NCBI GenBank assembly: GCA_049650345.1
Contig: JBARZY010000078.1
Span: 1 to 64,000, forward strand
Origin: Glaciecola sp049650345
GTDB taxonomy: Bacteria > Pseudomonadota > Gammaproteobacteria > Enterobacterales > Alteromonadaceae
Direction: 5' to 3'
DNA length: 64,000 bases
Shown here: piece after piece, positions 36,072 through 44,887 of the stretch
Layout: the number at the start of each line of letters is the position of its first letter
Numbering within the stretch: the stretch's first letter is position 1
The notes under the pieces: model-generated
Database searches by the model: none
What the model was told of the DNA's origin: nothing
What the model saw: only the letters and a program-made list of their open reading frames with translations
Made by a program: the position numbers and the translations under genes

Positions 36072-37070
36072 TTACATGTCGCCGCGATAAAATTTATCTT
36101 GGTATTCTTTGGGCGTAAGCAAGGTTAGTTTTTTAAATAACCGCGTAAACGAAGCAGTATCATCATAGCCAACGTGCTCAGCCAGTGTTTTTATATTTAC
36201 GCTACCATGCTCCAGTAGCCTTTTGGCTTGCTCAACACGTACTGCTTGAATATATTCTACCGGGCGCATATTTGCGTGCGCTTGAAAGCGCCGGTTTAAA
36301 GTGCGAGGGGTGGTATTAGCCACTTGCGCAAGCGCATGCACTTGTAGTTTTTGAGTGTAATGCTCTTCTATGTAGTCTTGAATTTTAGCTACTATTGGGT
36401 CTTGGTGTCGCTTAAACATTTTTGAATTGGCATACACTCGTTGGTCACTGCGTCGTGAATCAATTATTTGAGTTTTTGCCACTTGGTTTGCCACATCACG
36501 CCCGCAATATCGTTCTATTAATAACATGGCTAAATCATAAAAAGCGCTGCCACCTGCGGCACAAAAGAATTGATCGCTTTGGGTCAGTAATTGTTCATGC
36601 TGCACCCTAATATTGGGGTAATCGTGCTGTAATGTTTCTGCGTAACCCCAATGGGTAGTGGCAGTATGACCATCGAGCAAACCAGCCTCAGCCAGTAAAA
36701 ACGCACCACTGCAATTACTGGCAATATCAATGTTCGTTTTAGCCAATCGTTTTAAATAGGGTATTAGCATTTTGTTATTGCTAAGGACTTTATCGATAGA
36801 GTCGCCAATAGTGGGCACCAATAACAAATCACACTGGTTAATGTTTGCAATATCGCAATGTGCATGCATCACCATTCGGTTTGAACATTTAAACGGTAAA
36901 CCATGAAGACTGGCTATTTGCACATTAAATCGGGGTTCAACCGCTTGCTGAGTAAATCGTTGCCAGCTAACCCCAGTAAATGAGAACAAATCTAAGGCGC
37001 CAGTTAATGCACTGCCTAAAGCGCCATCAAAGCCAACAATGATTACATTAAACGGTTTAAAGTAGGGCAT
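36072..37070 (-). CDS. GlxA family AraC-type transcriptional regulator
   Basis: A 332-residue regulator with an N-terminal DJ-1/PfpI-like domain (residues 8-185, including DIASNCSGAFLLAEAGLLDG with the nucleophile-elbow Cys, and TTHWGYAETL) and a C-terminal AraC HTH pair (IEEHYTQKLQVHALAQVANT, TPRTLNRRFQAHANMRPVEY, LAEHVGYDDTASFTRLFKKL). Members of this family regulate catabolic genes, for example ArgR of Pseudomonas, CdhR and GbdR. It is divergent from the acyl-CoA dehydrogenase operon, which is its most likely target. Confidence 0.88.
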   Translation of the reverse strand: MPYFKPFNVIIVGFDGALGSALTGALDLFSFTGVSWQRFTQQAVEPRFNVQIASLHGLPFKCSNRMVMHAHCDIANINQCDLLLVPTIGDSIDKVLSNNKMLIPYLKRLAKTNIDIASNCSGAFLLAEAGLLDGHTATTHWGYAETLQHDYPNIRVQHEQLLTQSDQFFCAAGGSAFYDLAMLLIERYCGRDVANQVAKTQIIDSRRSDQRVYANSKMFKRHQDPIVAKIQDYIEEHYTQKLQVHALAQVANTTPRTLNRRFQAHANMRPVEYIQAVRVEQAKRLLEHGSVNIKTLAEHVGYDDTASFTRLFKKLTLLTPKEYQDKFYRGDM

Positions 37071-37143
37071 TTAGTACTTCCTATCGAAATGTAAAGTCTG
37101 ATATCAACTGCGCTTGACTTTATGTATTAGTGCGGTGAATAAC

Positions 37144-37178
37144 TGTCACTTTTGGCTTTTATTATGTCATAAATGACA
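37144..37178 (+). promoter_or_regulatory. Candidate binding sites for the GlxA-type regulator
   Basis: TGTCAC begins at 37144 and TGTCAT at 37165, two helical turns apart. The second belongs to the palindrome tgtcat-aa-atgaca (37165-37178). Direct repeats spaced by about 21 bases upstream of the -35 region are the usual arrangement for AraC-type activators. Functional assignment is inference. Confidence 0.42.
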
Positions 37179-37222
37179 ATGTAAGCCAGAGACAAATTTT
37201 ACTATTATGTAAAAATAACGTT

Positions 37223-37250
37223 TTGTTTACATTTGCACCCTTTATATACA
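37223..37250 (+). promoter_or_regulatory. Probable promoter of the acyl-CoA dehydrogenase operon
   Basis: TTGTTT (37223-37228) lies 16 bases before TATACA (37245-37250), with the start codon at 37287. The hexamers are moderate, as expected for an activated promoter. Confidence 0.4.
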
Positions 37251-37286
37251 GCTTTTGTATATACACTTATATTTCAGAGGTTAACC

Positions 37287-39092
37287 ATGGCGGCTGATAC
37301 ATTAATAAACGATTTTGAACTTCCTTTTCAGTTATATGACGTGTTAGACACAGAAAGCTTGTGCGGTCATGATAAATTTTCTGAGCACAATCGCGAAACA
37401 TTTGATGCTGTATTAGACACAGCACACAAAATGGCGGCAAACCTATTTTTACCTCACAATCACATAGCAGATAAAAATGAGCCACAATTTGACGGCAAGA
37501 AAGTCAGCATGATTGATGACGTAAAAGTCGCGTTTGATGCGTTTAGAGAGTCGGGTTTTATTGCTGGCAGGTATAGCTTTGAAGACGGCGGCATGCAGTT
37601 ACCTGAAACCGTTATGACAGCAGTTTCGGGCTATTTTATGGCGGCCAACCCATCAACAACAGCGTATCCATTTCTTACGGCAGCGGCAATAAATGTTATT
37701 TCGCATTTTGCTAACGATGAGCTAAAAGCAGCATTTATGCCTCGTATGTTAACCGGTGATTTTACCGGTACAATGGCACTAACCGAGCCCCATGCAGGGT
37801 CTAGCCTAGCCGATATTAAAACCACAGCAACCAAGCAAAGCGATGGTACATACCGCATTAAAGGTAGCAAAATTTATATATCGGGCGGTGAGCACGAGCT
37901 ATCTGACAACATAGTGCATTTAGTACTGGCCAAGATACCTGGCGGTCCTGCGGGCGTAAAAGGAATTTCTTTATTTATTGTGCCTAAATTTCGCTTAAAC
38001 GACGACAAGTCAGTTGGACCACGCAACGATGTGCATCTTGCTGGGTTATTACATAAGTTAGGCTATCGAGGTACTACCTCAACAGCGCTCAGTTTTGGTG
38101 AAAACGATGATTGTCATGGCTACTTGGTAGGGCAAGAGCATTTTGGTTTGCGTTATATGTTTATGATGATGAACGAAGCCCGTATTGGCGTTGGTTTTGG
38201 TGCGGCCATGATTGGCTACAGAGGTTATCAATACTCATTAGATTATGCAAAAGACCGCACGCAAGGACGCGTTGCTCCAAATAATAAACCTGAAGATGAG
38301 GCAGCGCCCATTATTTTACATGGTGATGTAAAGCGTATGTTGTTAGCGCAAAAAGCGTATACCGAAGGCGGTATGTCGTTGTGTTTGTATGGGTCTAATT
38401 TAATCGACCGTATTAATACTTGCGAAGACGAAACCCGCAAGACAGAACTGAGTGAAATGCTCGATTTACTCACCCCGGTACTAAAAGCATGGCCGTCAGA
38501 ATATGGCCCTAAAGCGAACGACTTAGGTATTCAAGTGCTGGGTGGCTCAGGCTACACCCGTGAATATATGTCAGAACAATTTTGGCGTGACAATCGCTTA
38601 AATCCCATCCATGAAGGCACAAATGGTATTCAAGCGCTTGATTTGTCATTTAGAAAATTGTGGCAAAGTAACGGCTTAGGCTTACAAATACTGCAACAAG
38701 AAATTCAACAAGATTTAAGCGCTATTACAACTGCACAAAGTGCAGCAATGGCCGCTAAACTCACGCCATATTTAACGCAACTACATAAAGTCTTAGTCCA
38801 TTTAGGTAACATTATGCGCACCGCTGAGGCAAATACGCTTACGGGTAACGCGCAGGCTATGATGAATGTGTTTTCTACCATTGTTGTTAGTTGGATTTGG
38901 TTGCGCCAAGCAAGTAAAGCAGAAGCGTTATTGGCGAAAACCGATGATGCACAAAAACAACATTACTACTTAGGGAAACTACAAGCCGCTAAGTATTTCA
39001 TTGACTGGGAATTACCCGCAATTGAGCGCGACCTTCAGTTACTACACAGCAATAACTCGGTGTGCACTGACATGCAAGCAGACTGGTTCTAA
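37287..39092 (+). CDS. Acyl-CoA dehydrogenase
   Basis: A long-form acyl-CoA dehydrogenase of 601 residues of the FadE5/phenylacyl type, feeding electrons to ETF. FAD-binding blocks are TGTMALTEPHAGSSLADIKT (across the middle beta domain) and MMMNEARIGVGFGAAMIGYR. The GSGYTREYMSEQFWRDNR and IHEGTNGIQALDL (around residue 441, probable catalytic Glu) blocks are intact, and the extra C-terminal helical domain of about 120 residues is typical of this subgroup. AGAGG precedes the ATG. First of four genes with short gaps, divergent from the GlxA-type regulator. Substrate unknown. Confidence 0.92.
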   Translation: MAADTLINDFELPFQLYDVLDTESLCGHDKFSEHNRETFDAVLDTAHKMAANLFLPHNHIADKNEPQFDGKKVSMIDDVKVAFDAFRESGFIAGRYSFEDGGMQLPETVMTAVSGYFMAANPSTTAYPFLTAAAINVISHFANDELKAAFMPRMLTGDFTGTMALTEPHAGSSLADIKTTATKQSDGTYRIKGSKIYISGGEHELSDNIVHLVLAKIPGGPAGVKGISLFIVPKFRLNDDKSVGPRNDVHLAGLLHKLGYRGTTSTALSFGENDDCHGYLVGQEHFGLRYMFMMMNEARIGVGFGAAMIGYRGYQYSLDYAKDRTQGRVAPNNKPEDEAAPIILHGDVKRMLLAQKAYTEGGMSLCLYGSNLIDRINTCEDETRKTELSEMLDLLTPVLKAWPSEYGPKANDLGIQVLGGSGYTREYMSEQFWRDNRLNPIHEGTNGIQALDLSFRKLWQSNGLGLQILQQEIQQDLSAITTAQSAAMAAKLTPYLTQLHKVLVHLGNIMRTAEANTLTGNAQAMMNVFSTIVVSWIWLRQASKAEALLAKTDDAQKQHYYLGKLQAAKYFIDWELPAIERDLQLLHSNNSVCTDMQADWF

Positions 39093-39103
39093 AGGAGAAC
39101 AAT

Positions 39104-40108
39104 ATGACAGTTTCAAAACAATGGCGATTAAAAGCAAGGCCGTTTGGCGAGCCTACTGCAGATACATGGGATTATGCCGAAACCACATTACCTGACATTG
39201 CAGACGGTGAATTACTGATTAAGGTTGAATATGTGTCGCTAGATCCTGCAATGCGCGGTTGGTTAAATGATGCAAAATCATATATCGAACCCGTACAAAT
39301 TGGTGACGTAATGCGTGCCGGTACGGTGGGTCATGTAGTGCAAAGTAATCATCCAGACTTCGCTGAAGGCGACTGTGTATGTGGCTACAACGGTGTGCAA
39401 AGCTACGCTATTAGTGATGGTACGGGCTTACACAAAGTTGACGCGCGTTTAGCACCGCTGTCTTATTATTTGGGTGTGTTGGGTATGCCCGGCATGACAG
39501 GCTATTTTGGTCTTCTAAAAAGTGGCGAGCCAAAAGCAGGAGAAACGGTGGTTGTATCAGGCGCTGCTGGGGCTGTTGGTGGCTTGGTTGGCCAAATTGC
39601 GCGCATTAAAGGCTGTCGCGTAGTAGGTATAGCTGGGGGTAAAGAAAAATGCCAATTCTTAATTGATGAACTGGGCTTTGACGCCGCGATTGATTACAAA
39701 AATGAAGACGTTAAAAAAGCCCTAAAGCAAACCTGTCCAAAAGGGGTTGATGTATTTTTCGATAATGTGGGTGGTGACATTCTTGACGATGTTTTAACGC
39801 AAATAAACTTTCGCGCGCGAATTGTAATATGTGGCGCAATTAGTCAATACAACAATACTACTGCGGTAAAAGGACCATCAAACTATTTATCATTATTGGT
39901 TAACCGAGCACGAATGGAAGGCATCGTTGTTTTTGACAACATAAAAGAATACCCCACTGCAATGAAAGACATTGCGACGTGGATTCAAGCTGGCGATATG
40001 GTCGTGAAAGAACATGTTGTTGATGGCATCGAAACCTTTCCAAATACCTTAATGATGCTATTTAAGGGTGAGAATTTTGGCAAACTTGTGCTTAAAGTAG
40101 GAGAGTGA
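39104..40108 (+). CDS. NADP-dependent oxidoreductase, CurA/PTGR type
   Basis: A 334-residue zinc-free medium-chain dehydrogenase/reductase. Family start WRLKARPFGEPTADTWDYAE, substrate side YVSLDPAMRGWLND, and cofactor site VVSGAAGAVGGLVGQIARIKG followed by VDVFFDNVGGDILDDVL. Relatives such as E. coli CurA reduce the carbon-carbon double bond of enones and related alpha,beta-unsaturated carbonyls with NADPH. It lies 11 bases after the dehydrogenase gene. Confidence 0.88.
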   Translation: MTVSKQWRLKARPFGEPTADTWDYAETTLPDIADGELLIKVEYVSLDPAMRGWLNDAKSYIEPVQIGDVMRAGTVGHVVQSNHPDFAEGDCVCGYNGVQSYAISDGTGLHKVDARLAPLSYYLGVLGMPGMTGYFGLLKSGEPKAGETVVVSGAAGAVGGLVGQIARIKGCRVVGIAGGKEKCQFLIDELGFDAAIDYKNEDVKKALKQTCPKGVDVFFDNVGGDILDDVLTQINFRARIVICGAISQYNNTTAVKGPSNYLSLLVNRARMEGIVVFDNIKEYPTAMKDIATWIQAGDMVVKEHVVDGIETFPNTLMMLFKGENFGKLVLKVGE

Positions 40109-40110
40109 AA

Positions 40111-40878
40111 ATGAATCCAGCAGCAAATGTAAATGGTAAACGCATCCTTATTACAGGCGGGGCATCGGGTATTGGAGCCGCCAGCGCGATGTTACTAGCA
40201 AGTCGCGGGGCAAAAGTGGTTATTGGCGACTTGTCAGAAGAACAAGGTAATAGTTTGGTGAAAGAGGCGACCGACAAAGGTCATGATTTAACCTTTCACA
40301 AGGTAGATGTGACTCAGGCTGATCAAGTTAGAGCACTTTTTGGTTTTGCTGCTAATACGCTTGGTGGCCTTGACGTAGTAGTAAACAACGCCGGTATTGA
40401 TCATAAACCTGCGCCTATGCATGAACTCAGTGATGACGACTTTGACAGTAACATTGCGGTTAACTTGAAAGGCGTGTGGCATTGTATGCGCGCAGCAATT
40501 GGCATAATGGCACCACAAGGCGGCGGTAATGTAATTAATGTAGCGTCGGTAGCGGGTTTACGCTCTTCACCAGGTATCTCTGCATACAGTGCATCAAAGC
40601 ATGGCGTAATGGGCCTAACAAAAACCGCTGCCATTGAATATGCGCGCGCAAACATGCGCTTTAATGCAGTGTGTCCAAGCTTTATTGATACACCTATGGT
40701 GCAAAACACTTTAGCTAAACTAGACGAGCGTAGCCAAAACGCCATTATTAAAGCGAGTCCCAAAAAGCGTTTAGGCAAAGTGGAAGAAATTTCTGGTGCC
40801 ATAGCCTGGTTGGCCAGTGATGAAAGCAGCTTTATGAATGGCCATGCCTTTACCATTGACGGCGGCATGCTGGCGTAA
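40111..40878 (+). CDS. SDR family oxidoreductase (first of two)
   Basis: A classical short-chain dehydrogenase of 255 residues. The cofactor loop is TGGASGIG, NNAGID supplies the NNAG motif, Ser lies in NVASVAGLRS, and the catalytic YSASKHG is intact. The aspartate after the second strand (VVIGDLSEEQG) predicts NAD rather than NADP. AGGAG precedes the ATG, which lies two bases after the preceding stop. The substrate is probably a secondary alcohol or hydroxyacyl compound produced in this pathway. Confidence 0.9.
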   Translation: MNPAANVNGKRILITGGASGIGAASAMLLASRGAKVVIGDLSEEQGNSLVKEATDKGHDLTFHKVDVTQADQVRALFGFAANTLGGLDVVVNNAGIDHKPAPMHELSDDDFDSNIAVNLKGVWHCMRAAIGIMAPQGGGNVINVASVAGLRSSPGISAYSASKHGVMGLTKTAAIEYARANMRFNAVCPSFIDTPMVQNTLAKLDERSQNAIIKASPKKRLGKVEEISGAIAWLASDESSFMNGHAFTIDGGMLA

Positions 40879-40899
40879 ACATTATATAAGGATAACAAA

Positions 40900-41661
40900 A
40901 TGAAAGACTTATTTGATTTAACAGGAAAAATTGCCCTAGTCACTGGCGCGAGTCGCGGTATTGGCGAGTCTATAGCGCGTTTACTGGCTGCTAGGGGAGC
41001 ACATGTAATTGTGTCTAGCCGGAAAATTGATGCTTGCCAAGCAGTTGCTGATAGCATTGTTGCTGATGGCGGAAAGGCATCTGCGTTTCCTTGTCATGTG
41101 GGTGAAATGTCACAAATTGATGCTATTTTTACACATATTAAAGACACCCATGGGCGCATTGACATTTTAGTCAACAATGCCGCGGCTAATCCTTACTTTG
41201 GCCATATACTAGATACTGACCTAGCCGCTTACAGCAAAACTGTTGATGTAAATATCCGCGGTTATTTCTTTATGTCAATTGCAGCAGGCAACATGATGAA
41301 AGAACAGGGTGGTGGCGTAATACTTAATACAGCATCGGTTAATGGTATTTCGCCAGGAGACATGCAAGGTATTTATTCTATTACTAAAGCGGCAGTAATT
41401 AGCATGACGCAATCGTTTGCAAAAGAGTGCGGCAAGCTAAATATTAGAGTAAATGCTTTACTACCAGGTTTAACTGACACTAAATTTGCGTCGGCATTAA
41501 CAACTAACGACAATATTCTAAAAACGGCATTAAAAGTTATTCCGTTGGGACGCGTAGCTGACCCAGATGAAATGGCTGGAACCGTGCTGTATTTGGTGTC
41601 TGATGCCTCTAGCTATACCACTGGCGCTAGCGTTGTTGTTGATGGCGGCATGTTAGCTTAA
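40900..41661 (+). CDS. SDR family oxidoreductase (second of two)
   Basis: A second SDR of 253 residues, clearly a different paralogue. The cofactor loop is TGASRGIG followed by VIVSSRKIDACQ, whose Arg/Lys favour NADP, the NNAA variant is in VNNAAANPYFG, Ser lies in NTASVNGISPGD, and the catalytic YSITKAAV is intact. It ends with TGASVVVDGGMLA, as does the first paralogue. It is the last gene of the four-gene operon and converges with the acyltransferase gene 11 bases on. Confidence 0.9.
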   Translation: MKDLFDLTGKIALVTGASRGIGESIARLLAARGAHVIVSSRKIDACQAVADSIVADGGKASAFPCHVGEMSQIDAIFTHIKDTHGRIDILVNNAAANPYFGHILDTDLAAYSKTVDVNIRGYFFMSIAAGNMMKEQGGGVILNTASVNGISPGDMQGIYSITKAAVISMTQSFAKECGKLNIRVNALLPGLTDTKFASALTTNDNILKTALKVIPLGRVADPDEMAGTVLYLVSDASSYTTGASVVVDGGMLA

Positions 41662-41672
41662 TACCCCTCTTA

Positions 41673-43367
41673 TTAATTGCCCAAATAACGTTTACGTTTT
41701 TTGGGCTTTAACTTTTGCAAATCTACCATCACTAATCCGTCAATACAGTCTTGAAAGTCAGGGTCAATATTAAACGCAGTAAATCTTACCCCATTATTTT
41801 CACATAGTTCACCGTACTGCTTATACAAGGTAGGCAAGCTAACGTTGAGGGAAGCCAAGCTACTTTTCAATAGCACTTGTGCTTCTTTGTACTCGATGTT
41901 TACAAAAGGATGTTGTTCGTTAAGCGTTGTTATATAGGGTAGCTTGGCGTTCGCAATATGATCGTTGTCTGGAAAAAAGTGCAAGAAAAACTGCGTGATT
42001 AAATCAACAGCCGCTTTAGGCAGTTGCGCGCTCAACGTAACGGGTCCAAATAAGTATCGATATTGGGGGTGTTTCCGAATAAACGCACCAATGCCTATCC
42101 ATAAGTAATCTAGGCTGCGTTTTCCCCAATATTTTTGTTGCACAAAGCTTCTGCCTAGCTCTAAACCAGCTGCAAAGTACTCATGCATAGATTCGTTGTA
42201 ATCAAACAATGTTTCAGAGTACAAACTTTTGTTTTGCTCATGCAGGGCTTTTGCGTCAGCAAATCGATAAGCACCGGCAATTTCTAACTCATTTTTGTCC
42301 CACAAAATTAGATGAAAATAAGACTTGTCGTATTTGTCTACGTCACGACGCTCATTAGTACCTTCACCAACCGCTCTAAATGTGACTTCTCTTAATCGTC
42401 CTAACTCACGCATAATAGGCGAGCTAGAGGTATGTTTATATAAATAAATCAGCTTTTCATCAGCGCTTTCACCTAACAACTCACATTCGTTTTTAAGTGC
42501 TTTATATAACTCACGACGCTCCTCTGGTGGGGCAATTGGACGCTGGGTTTGAAACACGCCATCTTTGTTTTTGCCTATTTGATACAAATGCTTTTTAAAC
42601 AGTTTTACTTGTTCTTTAACATTAAGGGGCATGGCAGCAAATGACGAATACGGAATCAGCTCGCCAATTGTCATATCAATATGTTTGTTTTTTTGATGAA
42701 ACATTTCTTTTACTAACAAAGCCGTGGCAGCGGGTTTGTACAGCATAGACACCCCATAAAATAAGGCTGAATTTTTTGCATTAATATAAATAGGTACAAT
42801 AGGGCATTTGTTACTTTTTGCTATTCGCAAAAAACCACTGTGCCACTTTGTGTCTCGCACACCTTGAGGTCGCAATCTTGATACTTCGCCTGCAGGAAAT
42901 ACTATTACCGCACCTTCTGACTCAAGGTGCTTACTAATGTTTTGTAGGTTTTGCTTTGGTGTGTTGCCCTGCATGTTGTTAACAGGTAGCAATATCTCAT
43001 GCAGTGGCTCAATTTCCATTAGCAATTCATTCGCAATCACTTTCACATCGCTGCGAACCTCTTTAACACATTTTACCAAGGCCAGGCCATCAAGTGATCC
43101 AATTGGGTGATTAGCAATAATTATTACACGTCCACTATCAGGAATGTGCTCTTTTTGAGCGCTATTTAGGCGGTAGGTAAAGGACAAATGGGCCAGTACT
43201 TGTTCAACAAAATCAAAGCTACTTAGATGTGGATACTGCTCTGCAAATTGGTTAATTTGTTGCTCACAAAATAGATGCTTTAACACTGCTGTAGCGGGTC
43301 TATGTAGCAGCTTGTTGTTGGCTACGTTGGGATAACGTTCAGAAATAACGCGTTTCGCACTTAACAT
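41673..43367 (-). CDS. OlsF-like bifunctional acyltransferase (ornithine lipid synthesis)
   Basis: The 564-residue protein fuses two acyltransferase domains. Residues about 60-270 are PlsC/OlsA-like, with IIANHPIGSLDGLALVKCV and VIVFPAGEVSRLRPQG. Residues about 310-500 are OlsB/GNAT-like, with REVTFRAVGEGTNERRDVD, EIAGAYRFADAKAL and AAGLELGRSFVQQKYWGKRS. This order matches OlsF of Serratia, in which the C-terminal part N-acylates ornithine and the N-terminal part O-acylates the lyso lipid. Such phosphorus-free lipids replace phospholipids under phosphate limitation. The actual amino acid acceptor is not certain. Single gene facing the SDR operon. Confidence 0.78.
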   Translation of the reverse strand: MLSAKRVISERYPNVANNKLLHRPATAVLKHLFCEQQINQFAEQYPHLSSFDFVEQVLAHLSFTYRLNSAQKEHIPDSGRVIIIANHPIGSLDGLALVKCVKEVRSDVKVIANELLMEIEPLHEILLPVNNMQGNTPKQNLQNISKHLESEGAVIVFPAGEVSRLRPQGVRDTKWHSGFLRIAKSNKCPIVPIYINAKNSALFYGVSMLYKPAATALLVKEMFHQKNKHIDMTIGELIPYSSFAAMPLNVKEQVKLFKKHLYQIGKNKDGVFQTQRPIAPPEERRELYKALKNECELLGESADEKLIYLYKHTSSSPIMRELGRLREVTFRAVGEGTNERRDVDKYDKSYFHLILWDKNELEIAGAYRFADAKALHEQNKSLYSETLFDYNESMHEYFAAGLELGRSFVQQKYWGKRSLDYLWIGIGAFIRKHPQYRYLFGPVTLSAQLPKAAVDLITQFFLHFFPDNDHIANAKLPYITTLNEQHPFVNIEYKEAQVLLKSSLASLNVSLPTLYKQYGELCENNGVRFTAFNIDPDFQDCIDGLVMVDLQKLKPKKRKRYLGN

Positions 43368-43542
43368 AATTTACCTATTTTTAGTGCTATGCCATACAAA
43401 AGTATTTGTCTAATTAGCAATAGCGGAAAAGGTCTAAACACCATTTTTTAACAGGGTAAAACAGGTGCATTACGCAAAGGTGAAGTATTAGTGACTAGTG
43501 GGTGACGGTTGTATGAAGAAAATGTGACAACAAAGTAAGATG

Positions 43543-43565
43543 CAGAGTGCACTGGGTGCACTCTG
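43543..43565 (-). terminator. Terminator-like hairpin after the aminotransferase gene
   Basis: cagagtgcac (43543-43552) and gtgcactctg (43556-43565) form a perfect 10-base stem with a three-base loop 10 bases beyond the stop codon. The T-run on the minus strand is poor. Confidence 0.55.
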
Positions 43566-43575
43566 ATAACAAGTA

Positions 43576-44766
43576 TTACAAAGTACTGGCGATTGCTTTT
43601 GCAAGTGCTTCAACATTATTGTGGTTAATTCCCGCAATGTTAACGCGACTAGAATCAACAAAGTAAACCGCATGTTCACTGCGCAACAAACGCACTTGCT
43701 CAGGAGGAATACATAAAAATGAGAACATTCCTTTTTGTGTATTAATAAAGCTAAAGTCTTTATCAACCCCTTGAGCTTGTAGGTTGTTAACTAGCATTGC
43801 ACGTAAATCAGCCATACGGTTGCGCATGTCGTTAACTTCATTTACCCATTGCTTGTGCAAACTGTCGGTATTCAAAATAATATCGACTAAAGCACCGCCA
43901 TATGAAGGCGGCATTGAATAGATACCGCGTGCCACAGATTGAATCTGCGACTGCGCAATATCTTTTGTGGCGCTATCTTTACAAATAATGGCAGCTAAAC
44001 CAACGCGTTCACGGTAGAGGCCAAAGTTTTTAGAGCATGATGCGGCAACGATAACTTCATCAACGCTTTCGGCGAGTAAGCGCAAGCCATATGCGTCTTC
44101 TTCTATGCCATCACCAAAGCCTTGATATGCAGTATCAATAAACGGTAAAAACCCAACTTTGCTGGCTAACTTTGCAATTTCTTGCCACTGCGCTTTGCTT
44201 AAATCAGCGCCGGTAGGGTTGTGGCAACAGCCATGAAACAACACAACATCGTCTTTACTGACGTTTGATAAACAATCCATCATTTCATCAAACTTTATTG
44301 ACGCGCTTTCTTTGTCAAAATACGGGTAAGTGTGAAGTTCAAGGCCAGCATCACCCAATAATGGAATGTGGTTTGCCCACGTAGGGTCACTTACCCACAC
44401 CTTGGTTTTGCTGTTAACACGAACCAGTAATTCTGCCAATATACGCAAAGCACCGCAGCCACCAGGGGCTTGCACGGCCGCTACGCGTGAATCTTTTAGC
44501 AAAACAGATTGGCTACCCAGTAATAGGTCAAGCATGCCATTAATAAAACCTTGGTTACCTTGAGGTGTGATATATACCTTTGAGGTTTCGTTGGCTAATA
44601 GAATTTTTTGAGCGCTAGCAACTGAATCTAAGATAGGTGTGTTGCCCTGTTCATCTTTATATACGCCAACTCCTAAATCAATTTTGTTAGGGTTAGTGTC
44701 TTTTTTAAAAGCAGCAGATAAACCAAGGATCGGATCGGGAGCAAGCGCTGGCAAGGTTTCAAACAC
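43576..44766 (-). CDS. Aspartate/aromatic amino acid aminotransferase
   Basis: A class I aminotransferase of 396 residues, AspC/TyrB family. The opening MFETLPALAPDPILGLSAAF and IDLGVGVYKDEQG are typical. PLP Lys246 lies in SCSKNFGLYRERVG, with the Asp in PFIDTAYQGF, and the substrate Arg in VDSSRVNIAG. It converts aspartate, phenylalanine or tyrosine with 2-oxoglutarate; I cannot choose between AspC and TyrB. Single gene, 121 bases downstream of the TANGO2-like gene on the same strand. Confidence 0.9.
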   Translation of the reverse strand: MFETLPALAPDPILGLSAAFKKDTNPNKIDLGVGVYKDEQGNTPILDSVASAQKILLANETSKVYITPQGNQGFINGMLDLLLGSQSVLLKDSRVAAVQAPGGCGALRILAELLVRVNSKTKVWVSDPTWANHIPLLGDAGLELHTYPYFDKESASIKFDEMMDCLSNVSKDDVVLFHGCCHNPTGADLSKAQWQEIAKLASKVGFLPFIDTAYQGFGDGIEEDAYGLRLLAESVDEVIVAASCSKNFGLYRERVGLAAIICKDSATKDIAQSQIQSVARGIYSMPPSYGGALVDIILNTDSLHKQWVNEVNDMRNRMADLRAMLVNNLQAQGVDKDFSFINTQKGMFSFLCIPPEQVRLLRSEHAVYFVDSSRVNIAGINHNNVEALAKAIASTL

Positions 44767-44800
44767 GAGTAATGTTTCCTTTTAGAAGAGCTAAATAATA

Positions 44801-44843
44801 AAATGCGATATCGCATTTGGTCATAATGCCACTGCGTGGCATT
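44801..44843 (-). terminator. Two adjacent dyads between the TANGO2-like and aminotransferase genes
   Basis: aaatgcgatatcgcattt (44801-44818) is an 18-base perfect palindrome followed, on the minus strand, by a T-rich run. aatgccac/gtggcatt (44825-44843) is a second hairpin just upstream of it. They could terminate the TANGO2-like transcript. The palindrome could also be an operator 35 bases before the aminotransferase start. Confidence 0.45.
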
Positions 44844-44887
44844 GGTCTGAATAAAACCTAGCTGCTTTATATTTGGTAAAAAAGCAA

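Noticed and set aside
37233..37286. Upstream start of the acyl-CoA dehydrogenase
   Set aside because: It begins with a non-ATG codon inside the probable promoter; the ATG at 37287 has AGAGG at the right distance.
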